A DNA stretch of 38,459 bases from an uncultured beta proteobacterium. Lineage in GTDB: Bacteria; Pseudomonadota; Gammaproteobacteria; Burkholderiales; Burkholderiaceae_C. The DNA is taken from positions 1 to 38,459 of the forward strand of contig CAIQOO010000028.1 of NCBI GenBank assembly GCA_903873485.1, given 5' to 3'. The position numbers were made by a program, and so were the translations under genes. Numbering within the stretch: position 1 is the stretch's first letter; each line of letters starts with the position of its first letter. The notes below the pieces were generated by a model that was given only the letters and a program-made list of their open reading frames with translations, was not told the origin of the DNA and searched no databases. This document shows, one piece after another, positions 15,632-23,045 of this stretch.

Positions 15632-16996
15632 ATGGCAGTTTTTGTTTTGGATAGACGGGGCAAGCCCCTGATGCCTTGTTCTGAAAAACGGGCAAGGTTA
15701 TTACTGGAGCGTGGCCGCGCTCGCGTTCACAAAATGTTGCCATTCACGATTCGGGTGGTTGACCGTTTGGCTGAAGATAGCGAGTTTCAGGCGCTGCGCA
15801 TCAAACTCGACCCAGGTAGCAAAACTACCGGCATCGCACTGGTACGCGAGACGGAAAATAACGGTGTGGCCGTCGTCAATCTGTTTGATTTAATACACCG
15901 TGGCCGACAGATCAGCGAAGCCTTGACGGCAAGGCGCGGCCATCGCAGGCTGCGCCGCAGCAAATTGCGCTACCGTGCACCACGGTTTGACAACCGTGGC
16001 AACCAGCAAAGAGGCTGGCTGGCACCCAGCCTGCAACACCGGGTCGATACGACACTGGCATGGGTAAAACGTATTGGAAAGTTGGCACCGATTTCAGCCA
16101 TCAGTACCGAACTGGTGAGGTTCGACATGCAGGCGCTGGAAAACCCAGACATTGAAGGGGCGCAGTACCAGCAGGGAACGCTGGCCGGTTACGAGGTGCG
16201 CGAATATCTGCTTGAAAAATGGGGCCGTACCTGTGCGTATTGCGACGCCAAGGATGCTCCATTGCAGATTGAGCATATTCACCCAAAAGCAAAAGGTGGC
16301 TCCAACCGCATCAGCAACCTCACGCTGGCCTGTCCGTCCTGCAACGCAAAAAAAGCAGCTTTGCCGATTGAAGTCTTTTTAGCCAGACACCCCGATCGGC
16401 TCAAGCGCATTCAGGCCCATGCCAGGCGACCCCTCAAGGATGCCGCTGCTGTCAACAGTACCCGCTGGGCGCTGGTCAACGCGCTCAAAGCAACTGGATT
16501 GGCGATCGAGACTGCATCAGGGGGCAGAACCAAGTTCAACCGAAACCAGTTCAACATCCCCAAGACACACGCCCTGGATGCCGCTTGCGTTGGCGCAGTT
16601 GGCTCAATCACCAACTGGAAGAAACCAACGCTGTGCATCAAAGCGCTGGGGCGCGGCAGTTACCAGCGCACCCGGCTGGACAAGTTTGGCTGTGTGCGAG
16701 GCTACCTGACTCGCTCGAAAAGCATTCAAGGTTTTCAGACTGGCGACATGGTGAAAGCAGTTGTTACAAAAGGAAAGAAGACGGGCAGCTACAGCGGCCG
16801 TGTTGCAATACGCGCAAGCGGCAGCTTCAATATCCAGACCCGCACTGGTTTGGTTCAAGGTGTATCACACCGCTACTGCACGGTAGTGCAGCGAGGGGAC
16901 GGATACGGTTATTCACAGGCAGCAAAAACGGACGCGACAGGTACGCCGCCAAGGGCAATGGATGCTTCGCATCCACGCTCTACCTCCCCGGCATGA
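15632..16996 (+). CDS. iscB: IscB RNA-guided endonuclease (RuvC plus HNH)
   Basis: A 454-residue IscB, the small ancestor-type relative of Cas9. Order of parts: PLMP domain at residues 1-45 (VLDRRGKPLMPCSEKRAR), RuvC-I with Asp60 in IKLDPGSKTTGIAL, arginine-rich bridge helix at 98-122 (LTARRGHRRLRRSKLRYRAP), RuvC-II with Glu160 in STELVRFD, HNH domain at 200-240 (CAYC, IEHIHPKAKGGS, NLTLACPSCN with zinc-type CxxC pairs), RuvC-III with His313 and Asp316 in THALDAACVG, then a C-terminal target-recognition region. All nuclease residues look intact, so both strands could be cut. The ATG is preceded by AGAAGG at 8-base spacing. The last ~30 residues (ATGTPPRAMDASHP) run into the right-end hairpin. 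No transposase gene accompanies it. Confidence 0.93.
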   Translation: MAVFVLDRRGKPLMPCSEKRARLLLERGRARVHKMLPFTIRVVDRLAEDSEFQALRIKLDPGSKTTGIALVRETENNGVAVVNLFDLIHRGRQISEALTARRGHRRLRRSKLRYRAPRFDNRGNQQRGWLAPSLQHRVDTTLAWVKRIGKLAPISAISTELVRFDMQALENPDIEGAQYQQGTLAGYEVREYLLEKWGRTCAYCDAKDAPLQIEHIHPKAKGGSNRISNLTLACPSCNAKKAALPIEVFLARHPDRLKRIQAHARRPLKDAAAVNSTRWALVNALKATGLAIETASGGRTKFNRNQFNIPKTHALDAACVGAVGSITNWKKPTLCIKALGRGSYQRTRLDKFGCVRGYLTRSKSIQGFQTGDMVKAVVTKGKKTGSYSGRVAIRASGSFNIQTRTGLVQGVSHRYCTVVQRGDGYGYSQAAKTDATGTPPRAMDASHPRSTSPA

Positions 16997-17005
16997 ATGC
17001 CGGGG
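16986..17005. repeat. Right-end hairpin of the IscB element
   Basis: Perfect 9-bp arms CCCCGGCAT and ATGCCGGGG with a GA loop, overlapping the last codons of iscB. A smaller hairpin GGATGC-TTC-GCATCC lies at 16960-16974. Together they resemble the right ends of IS200/IS605-type elements. Confidence 0.65.
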
Positions 17006-17049
17006 TATCACGCGAAATTTGATGAAAAAGCCCTTGTGCCCGCAACAAA

Positions 17050-17679
17050 CTACTGGCTGGCAAACGACACGGTGCGAAATTTTTCCTTGAGAAACCAGCC
17101 GTTGGTCACCAGGGCTTCGGCATCGTCCTTGTAGATGTTGGTGGCTATCTTGGCGAGTTGCTCATCGAGAATGTCCAATTGCTCCAGCAGCAGTTGTTTG
17201 CTGGTCTTGCCATCTTCGACGGCATGCAGGCTGGCAAACGCCGCTGGCAGCCACAGGTAGTTTCTGACTGTGCCGGGCAGGTCACGGGTGACCGCATGCA
17301 CCAGTGTCACGACATGTTCCATCGCCACATCACCGGAAAACAGCTTGGGTGCCAGTTCCGTTACCAGCGCGTGAATCCGGTCCAGACGTTCTGCCGCCTC
17401 GGCGGGCAAGCGCGACCTTGACTGGCTGACCAATTCGTCCAGGCTATCGACCAGGTTGGCCTGGGTCGCCTCATTGCGCACCTTGAGCTCGAGTTCCTTG
17501 CTGCCCGGCACCGCCAGCCAGCCCAGCATGTACAGACCGGCCACAATCGGAAACCACCAGTCCGAGATGACACCGGCAAAAAACAACGCCAGGCCGCCAA
17601 TGGCCAGACCGCTGCCGACAAGATTGCGGGTGCTGTAGAGAAACAGCAGCACACGGGTCCAGGCCGAGACATCCTGCAT
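17050..17679 (-). CDS. Membrane protein of unknown function, 209 aa, in an envelope operon
   Basis: Two adjacent hydrophobic segments lie near the N-terminus (about residues 20-60: NLVGSGLAIGGLALFFAGVI and WFPIVAGLYMLGWLAVP), followed by a ~150-residue soluble helical domain with coiled-coil-like spacing (QANLVDSLDELVSQSRSRLP, LLLEQLDILDEQLAKIATNI). This suggests an inner-membrane anchor with a cytoplasmic helical body. The start is ATG 17679, which overlaps the stop of the upstream VWA gene as TGATG; a GTG three bases earlier is also possible. It is the last gene of the three-gene leftward operon. I do not recognise the family with certainty; similar two-helix proteins occur near tellurite/toxic-anion resistance genes, but no telA is present here. 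Confidence 0.7.
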   Translation of the reverse strand: MQDVSAWTRVLLFLYSTRNLVGSGLAIGGLALFFAGVISDWWFPIVAGLYMLGWLAVPGSKELELKVRNEATQANLVDSLDELVSQSRSRLPAEAAERLDRIHALVTELAPKLFSGDVAMEHVVTLVHAVTRDLPGTVRNYLWLPAAFASLHAVEDGKTSKQLLLEQLDILDEQLAKIATNIYKDDAEALVTNGWFLKEKFRTVSFASQ

Positions 17680-19256
17680 CACTGGTACCCGCGAATTTCT
17701 TTGAAGATCGCCTGCAGGCTGCTCTTGCGGCTGTCAAAAGTACGCCCGCCGGTCAGTTCGGCTAAGCGCTGCAGTTCGACCGGATTGGCCTCGCCAAACA
17801 GCACCGGAAACAGCTTGATGCCCTTGTCCTGCGCGGGCAACTGCGCGTGCCAACTGGCAAACTCATCGACGCTGATGCCGGCGTTGTTGATGCCATCGGT
17901 CATGATGACGATCGAATAGAAACGCTGTGGGTCGCTGCGCCGGCGCTCTGCGGTTTCCTGATAGGCCTTGCGAGTGGCGGAAAAGATGGCGGTGCCGCCA
18001 TTCGCCCTGAGCGCGTTGACCCGTTCGGACAGGTGGGCCATGGTGGCCTGATTGGCGCTAGCATTGTCACCCATGTCAAAACGCTCAACCGAGCCAAAAG
18101 TGTCGCTGAAAGGCAGCAGAAAAATGCGCTCGCGGTTGCGAAAACGGGTAAAGCGGCCGCTGATGCTGGCATCTGCACCCGACAGCCCCAGCAGCGCGGT
18201 CTTGAGCGCGGCGATGCGCTCGTTTTCCATCGAGCCGCTTTGGTCCAGCACAAACGTGTTGTCGGCGGGCAGACGCAACTGGTTGTCAAATGCCGCCAAA
18301 ATGGCATCGACCACGGCCAGTTTGGCCGGAAACGGCAACTCCACCAGCGCTTGCGGACCGGCATCGGGCGCGGGCACATCCGGGTTGACGGGTCGGCGCA
18401 GGGTCTGGGCGGTCATGCTTTTCTGAAAGTCGGTGCCGCGCAGGTAGGCCACCACCTTGTCGTAAGCCGCACGCTTGGCTGGCTGCACCAGCATCAGCGG
18501 GTAGTCGGCGGTGGCAATGCCGTCCTGCGGGTAAATCAGCACCAGCTTTTCGGCAAGCGCCGGGTTGCGGTTCAGCGACAACAGGGTGGATGCATAGTTG
18601 ATGATGCCATCGACCTTGCCCGGTTCTTTCAGATAGGCTTCGGCCAGCCAGCCCGAACTGCCTGCGGTGAGGCGCTGTGCCTTGAAAAATGCTGCCAGCC
18701 GTTTGGCGTCAATGTCTTTTTCTTCCAGCGCGTCGCCCTTGCCAGACAAGGCGGCAGCCAGACCCAGCAGCGCAGAAAAGCCGGTGTTCGACGACGCCGG
18801 GCTGGTCATGCCAAAGGTGAACTTGCCTTGGGCTGCGGCCTGCGCAATGTCTTTCCAGGTAATGTTGGGGTTGTTCTTCCAGCCCAGTTCGGTCGCCTTG
18901 CTGTCCTTGATCCCCAGCACCACCGGCGTGAGCATGGTGCGCTCGGAGGCGGCAATGCGTGCCTTGGCTGCCGGCACCAGCATGGCGTAGCGGTTGCTGG
19001 CCAGCCAGGCGGCATCCACCGCCTCGCCGGCCTGCAGCTTTTCAACCGCTTCCAGCGTGCCAACATAGCGCATCTGCAGCGTGATGCCGGTGGCTTGCGT
19101 GAGTGCCGGCAACAGCGGCTCGATGTCTTTGAGTTCGGAGCCAGCCAATACGCTCAAGGTGCTGGCCGAGTCGGGTGGCGCGGCAGCGGTGTCTTGTTTG
19201 CCGCAACTGGCCAGCAGCAGTGCGCACAGGCCGAGCAAGGTCATCAGGGTTTTCAT
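17679..19256 (-). CDS. Lipoprotein with substrate-binding and VWA domains
   Basis: A 525-residue lipoprotein: the signal peptide ends in a lipobox, LLLASCGKQ (Cys about residue 19). Residues 30-300 resemble an extracellular solute-binding domain (LSVLAGSELKDIEPLLPALT, later FGMTSPASSNTGFSALLGLA, as in molybdate/sulfate-binding-like proteins). Residues 330-520 form a von Willebrand factor A domain with a full MIDAS: DQSGS, the Thr in GGTAIFSA, and Asp in IVIMTDGINN. The fusion implies a metal-dependent adhesion or assembly function on the periplasmic side. The start has a good ribosome site (CCAGGAGT). It sits between another binding-protein-like gene and the membrane protein, and the three likely form a complex. 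Ligand unknown. Confidence 0.8.
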   Translation of the reverse strand: MKTLMTLLGLCALLLASCGKQDTAAAPPDSASTLSVLAGSELKDIEPLLPALTQATGITLQMRYVGTLEAVEKLQAGEAVDAAWLASNRYAMLVPAAKARIAASERTMLTPVVLGIKDSKATELGWKNNPNITWKDIAQAAAQGKFTFGMTSPASSNTGFSALLGLAAALSGKGDALEEKDIDAKRLAAFFKAQRLTAGSSGWLAEAYLKEPGKVDGIINYASTLLSLNRNPALAEKLVLIYPQDGIATADYPLMLVQPAKRAAYDKVVAYLRGTDFQKSMTAQTLRRPVNPDVPAPDAGPQALVELPFPAKLAVVDAILAAFDNQLRLPADNTFVLDQSGSMENERIAALKTALLGLSGADASISGRFTRFRNRERIFLLPFSDTFGSVERFDMGDNASANQATMAHLSERVNALRANGGTAIFSATRKAYQETAERRRSDPQRFYSIVIMTDGINNAGISVDEFASWHAQLPAQDKGIKLFPVLFGEANPVELQRLAELTGGRTFDSRKSSLQAIFKEIRGYQ

Positions 19257-19363
19257 CAGCAGACTCCTGGCAGTATGACCGGGCCATTTGGCGGCGTGGG
19301 GGTGACCGGGGCTTCAAAGGTCTGGGCTTGACACATGGTGGCGGCTCCTTGGGGCAATGCGGT

Positions 19364-20470
19364 CTATTGGAATTTCTTTTCAATCGCCTGAATCATGCGC
19401 TCCAGGGTCTCAAAGCTGGGCGGGTCGATCACATCGACCAGCGTGACCGGAGCCGACAGGTTTTTGGCCTTGAGGAACTCGGCAAAATGGGTCGGCGAAG
19501 CGGTGCGGTAGCCATAGTCTGCGGCCATTTTTTGCAGTTCTGGGTCATTGGCCAGCAGCTCGCCGAGCTTGCGGCCGTTGTCGGTGAAAGGCACCAGAAT
19601 GTGCTTGGTGTAGAGCGTGGGTTGCGGGTAGAGCAGCACCATGTCCGGGTTGGGCTGGGCACGCCTGGACTGGTATTCAAGAAACTGGCTTTCGTAAATC
19701 ATCACCAGCGGTGCCTTGCCAACACCCATGGTGGTGTAGTCTTCAAACGGGCCAGCCGAGCTCGATTCCTGCAAGCCCTGGCGCAAAAACAGCGAGGTCA
19801 CAAACGGCAGCACTTTGTCGGCCTGAGCCTGATCATCGACCACGTTGTTGTCGTTGACCACATAGCTGGCCAGCGCCAGATACATGGCGGCCGAGTTGGA
19901 TTTGCGCACGTCGGTGGAACTGATCAGAATGCTCTTGCCGGTGGCAAACGCGGTATTGCCTTTGAGGTCGCGCCAGCGCACCCCTTTTTCGCTCAGTTCA
20001 AGCAGGCGCTTCATGTCGATGATGTAGTAGGTGCCAGCGGTTTTTTTGACGATGCCCTCGTGTTCCATCACCGGGATCAGCAACTGCCACGACGCAATCG
20101 CCATGGGGGTAAAGAAGGTCGGGAAAGTCTGTTTTGCCCCGACTTTGTTTTGCAGGCTGATAGCCGCAGGTGCCCCGGCCGGAAAACCAAAATCGTAACC
20201 CTTGAGGTCGCGCGTGGCAATTTCGCGGGAACCGACTTTTTCGACGCTGACGCGAAGCCCCTTGCCGGCCAGCCGTTCGATCACCTTCGGGTCAGCAAAG
20301 AAGGAATCTTTTTCGGAACCAATCATGCCCTTGACATCGACCATGGCCGTGGCCGCTTGCTGGGCGGCCTGCTGCGTCGATTGACGCCCCGACGAGACAT
20401 AAATGGCCGCACCGATGCCAACTGCCAGAATCGCTGCAAGCGCCGGCCCCAAAATCCGTCTGACTTCCAT
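19364..20470 (-). CDS. Periplasmic substrate-binding-like protein with N-terminal membrane anchor
   Basis: A 368-residue protein with an uncleaved-looking N-terminal hydrophobic helix (RRILGPALAAILAVGIGAAI) followed by a Gln/Ala-rich linker and a soluble domain with the pattern of type 2 periplasmic binding proteins: VDVKGMIGSEKDSFFADPKV, then LKGNTAFATGKSILIS, and VMIYESQFLEYQ. The start ATG 20470 has GGAG at suitable spacing. It is the first gene of the leftward three-gene set, 107 bases from the VWA lipoprotein gene; I saw nothing notable in that gap. It probably works with the other two at the cell envelope. Ligand and pathway unknown. Confidence 0.7.
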   Translation of the reverse strand: MEVRRILGPALAAILAVGIGAAIYVSSGRQSTQQAAQQAATAMVDVKGMIGSEKDSFFADPKVIERLAGKGLRVSVEKVGSREIATRDLKGYDFGFPAGAPAAISLQNKVGAKQTFPTFFTPMAIASWQLLIPVMEHEGIVKKTAGTYYIIDMKRLLELSEKGVRWRDLKGNTAFATGKSILISSTDVRKSNSAAMYLALASYVVNDNNVVDDQAQADKVLPFVTSLFLRQGLQESSSAGPFEDYTTMGVGKAPLVMIYESQFLEYQSRRAQPNPDMVLLYPQPTLYTKHILVPFTDNGRKLGELLANDPELQKMAADYGYRTASPTHFAEFLKAKNLSAPVTLVDVIDPPSFETLERMIQAIEKKFQ

Positions 20471-20582
20471 CGCTGTTGACTCCGATCAAGTAAAACCAGT
20501 GAACTTGTTGACTGCTTTACTTTAACCCTGAAACATGGCAAATCAGGCGGCTGCCAGTCCGACTTGACTTTATAAGCGTTTT

Positions 20583-20634
20583 ATGCCTCTAGCCCTTATG
20601 GATAAAGCGCTGATAGCTATTTAATAAATAGCAA
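20583..20634 (+). repeat. Dispersed palindromic repeat, copy C
   Basis: Closest to the consensus: CTCTAGCCCTTATGGATAAA then GCGCTGATAGCTAT and the palindromic tail (GCTATTTAATAAATAGC). Lies between two leftward genes. Confidence 0.85.
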
Positions 20635-20717
20635 CGCAAGGATTCTGCCAATGAACCCTCATGGTCTTGCAAGCAGGTGCGGCACGCCGTTGATGCGCAC
20701 CGGAGCTTGGGCTTGCG

Positions 20718-20930
20718 CTAGTGGGAATGTTGCGCCAGCGTGCCGGTGCGCAGTTGCATGATCAGCGTCTGGTACGAAACCGACCAGTCGTGGCCCGTCG
20801 CCGGCATTGCCGAGTGGGAGTTTTCTGCGTCCAAATCTGTTTTCACTTCAAGATACAAGGAATCGTCTTGACCATAGCGCTGCTGCAACTTGTTGCAAAG
20901 CATTTCCAGATTGTTGAGATATCGCGACAT
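20718..20930 (-). CDS. Small cytoplasmic protein of unknown function, 70 aa
   Basis: The sequence starts MSRYLNNLEMLCNKLQQRYG and contains a helical N-terminal half and a short second half with DWSVSYQTLIMQL. It has no signal peptide or membrane helix. Composition and codon use are normal, and the stretch is bracketed by non-coding DNA, which favours a real gene. I believe similar short proteins occur in Comamonadaceae but cannot assign a function. It is divergent from the pyruvate kinase gene and shares that roughly 150-base intergenic region. Confidence 0.55.
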   Translation of the reverse strand: MSRYLNNLEMLCNKLQQRYGQDDSLYLEVKTDLDAENSHSAMPATGHDWSVSYQTLIMQLRTGTLAQHSH

Positions 20931-21077
20931 ATTGTGTTGAACCGTTGTTAAGACCGGGGAATCTTAGCAATTGATTTCTGTGTTCGTGGCGCTAATCGTC
21001 ATGGAGTTGACTTAGAACAAACACGCTGCCGTTTCTGGCAAGCGGCATCCACAACGCATCCGGAGAATGTCATTGTT

Positions 21078-23039
21078 TTGTCACAGAAAGATCATACAAA
21101 CCCCCTCATGAGCCTCCATAAACCACCTGCCGACACATCCATCACATCTGCCGAAACCGCCACTGGCGACAGCTTGCCCTGGGACCGGGAGGTTTGCCTC
21201 GGTCTGATCGCCCTGTTGTGGTCGCTGCGCCAGACCATGCTGGAACGCGAGAGCCAATTGCAGCCCGAACTTGGCAGTGTGCTGCCGCAGCACCATGACA
21301 GCGCACGCAACCTGATTCACTATTTGAGTTTGCGCACGGTTGATCTGCGTCCGCTGCAAGAGCAATTGGCCAAGCTGGGCCTGTCTTCGCTGGGTCGAGC
21401 CGAGTCGCATGTGCTGGCGAACCTGGACAAGGTGCTGGGTTTGCTGCACCGGCTGACGGACCAGGTCTGGCAAGACCGCTCCGGCGAGGAGCCGGTCGGC
21501 AGTGTCAGCAGCCGCGCCCGCCTTGTCGAGCACACCGAGAGCTTGCTGGGTCCAGCACCGCCAGACCGTCCGGTGCGCATCATGGTGACACTGCCCGCCG
21601 AGGCGGCCCAAGACTTTGCCGTTGTCAGAGACCTGGTCAACGCCGGCATGGATATCGCCCGCATCAATTGCGCGCATGACGGCCCGCAAGACTGGAAGAC
21701 GATGGCGTTGCATGTTCGGCGCGCCGCGCAACTGGCCCAGCGTCCGGTCAAGATTCTGATGGATCTGGGCGGGCCGAAAATTCGCACCGGGGAAATGCCG
21801 CCACTGGCACCGGTACTCAAGCTCAAGCCGTCCAAAGACCAGTTTGGCCGTGTCTTTCGGCCCGCCCGTTTGCATCTTCGCCCCATCAACAGCCAGGAGA
21901 ATGTTACGGGTGTGGATGCCAGTGTCGGTGTCTGGGAGGTCTGGCTGGAGCGGCTCAAGCCGGGAACCAGCATTGAATTTTCGGACGCGCGCGGCGCCAA
22001 GCGTCACCTGATGGTGGTCCACGTCGATGCCAAAGGCGCGATTGCCGAAAGCCTGCAGACCGCCTACTTGACACCCGAGACAGTGCTGAGCATCGGCGGA
22101 ACCCAGGGAACAAAAAAACACGCCACCCTGGTGTGCCAAATTGACAGCCCGCCGGGAACCTTGCATCTGCACCGTGGCGATGTGTTGCACCTGACCGATG
22201 GCAGCCCGATGGCCAGTGCAGCGGATGACGACGCGCATGATCCGGGTCAGGATATCGCGCACATCACCTGCACATCGCCGCAGGCCATCCAGCAGGTCAA
22301 GCCCGGCGCGCGCATCTGGTTTGACGATGGCCGCATTGGCGGCATCGTGCGGCACAGTTTTCCCAACTATTTGAGCATCGAAATCACCCAGGCGCGCGAT
22401 GCGGGTGAAAAACTCTCGGGCGACAAAGGCATCAATCTGCCCGACAGCCAACTCGATCTGCCCGCGCTGACGCCCAAAGATCTGCTGGATTTGCAAACCG
22501 TTGCCGCCGAGGCGGACATGGTCGGCCTGTCGTTTGTGCAAAGGTCTTCCGATGTGGATCAGTTGCGCAAAATGCTGGCGGAACTGGGCCGGGCCGACAT
22601 GGGCCTGGTGCTCAAAATAGAAACCCTGCAGGGATTTGAAAACCTGCCCGAGCTGATGTTGAGCGCCATGGCAGCCAGCAGCGCCGGCATCATGATCGCG
22701 CGCGGCGACCTGGCGGTGGAATGCGGCTACGAGCGCATGGCCGAGGTTCAGGAAGAAATTCTCTGGTGCGCCGAAGCCGGCCACATGCCGGTGATCTGGG
22801 CGACCCAGGTGCTCGAATCACTGGCAAAAACCGGACTGCCCTCGCGCGCCGAGATCTCGGATGCCGGTTTGGGGGTGCGCGCCGAGTGCGTGATGCTCAA
22901 CAAGGGGCCGTACATCACCCAGGCCATCCGCACGCTCGACGACATTCTGAAACGCATGGGCGGGCACCAGGACAAAAAGCGCCCGCTGCTGCGTGCCCTG
23001 CGCGCGTGGGGCGACAACCCGACTTTGCCACCGCAATAA
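21078..23039 (+). CDS. pyk: Divergent pyruvate kinase
   Basis: A ~650-residue protein whose C-terminal two thirds match the pyruvate kinase barrel: DIARINCAHD near residue 192 (family ARiNfSHg), KILMDLGGPKIRTGE (the MG/ADP site), GDKGINLPDSQLDLPALTPK (family GKGiNLPg---lPaLTekD), LKIETLQGFENL near residue 513 containing the catalytic Lys-Glu, and MIARGDLAVECGYERMAEVQ (family aRGDLgve----v---Q), then IWATQVLESL. It differs from PykF/PykA by a ~110-residue N-terminal helical extension, an insertion after GPKIRTG (about residues 245-370) and the absence of the C-terminal allosteric domain. The start is a TTG at 21078 with GGAG 12 bases upstream, or ATG 21108. It is likely catalytic but regulated differently from typical enzymes. 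Confidence 0.78.
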   Translation: MSQKDHTNPLMSLHKPPADTSITSAETATGDSLPWDREVCLGLIALLWSLRQTMLERESQLQPELGSVLPQHHDSARNLIHYLSLRTVDLRPLQEQLAKLGLSSLGRAESHVLANLDKVLGLLHRLTDQVWQDRSGEEPVGSVSSRARLVEHTESLLGPAPPDRPVRIMVTLPAEAAQDFAVVRDLVNAGMDIARINCAHDGPQDWKTMALHVRRAAQLAQRPVKILMDLGGPKIRTGEMPPLAPVLKLKPSKDQFGRVFRPARLHLRPINSQENVTGVDASVGVWEVWLERLKPGTSIEFSDARGAKRHLMVVHVDAKGAIAESLQTAYLTPETVLSIGGTQGTKKHATLVCQIDSPPGTLHLHRGDVLHLTDGSPMASAADDDAHDPGQDIAHITCTSPQAIQQVKPGARIWFDDGRIGGIVRHSFPNYLSIEITQARDAGEKLSGDKGINLPDSQLDLPALTPKDLLDLQTVAAEADMVGLSFVQRSSDVDQLRKMLAELGRADMGLVLKIETLQGFENLPELMLSAMAASSAGIMIARGDLAVECGYERMAEVQEEILWCAEAGHMPVIWATQVLESLAKTGLPSRAEISDAGLGVRAECVMLNKGPYITQAIRTLDDILKRMGGHQDKKRPLLRALRAWGDNPTLPPQ

Positions 23040-23045
23040 AACGCC

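Larger units (their letters stand above)
15337..17011 (+). mobile_element. IscB-only IS200/IS605-type element (no TnpA transposase)
   Basis: The element is bounded by two strong hairpins: CCGGCCT-AA-AGGCCGG at 15339-15354 and CCCCGGCAT-GA-ATGCCGGGG at 16986-17005. Both are flanked on their outer sides by ATCAC (15333-15337 and 17007-17011). Inside are a structured non-coding stretch and a full iscB gene. No Y1 transposase is present, so movement would need a TnpA supplied elsewhere. Subterminal hairpins and single-strand transposition are known for the IS200/IS605 superfamily; the exact ends are inferred from the hairpins and could be off by tens of bases. Confidence 0.65.

Noticed and set aside
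17847..19331. Rightward open frame of 494 codons opposite the VWA lipoprotein gene
   Set aside because: Shadow frame of a gene with clear lipobox and MIDAS motif.
21067..21111. Possible 14-codon leader peptide ending in an ATGA overlap with ATG 21108 of the pyruvate kinase gene
   Set aside because: Its GGAG is only about one base from the ATG, too close for a ribosome site, and there is no other support.
21081..22784. Leftward open frame of 567 codons opposite the pyruvate kinase gene
   Set aside because: Low-complexity Gln/His-rich translation; the plus strand carries the enzyme motifs.
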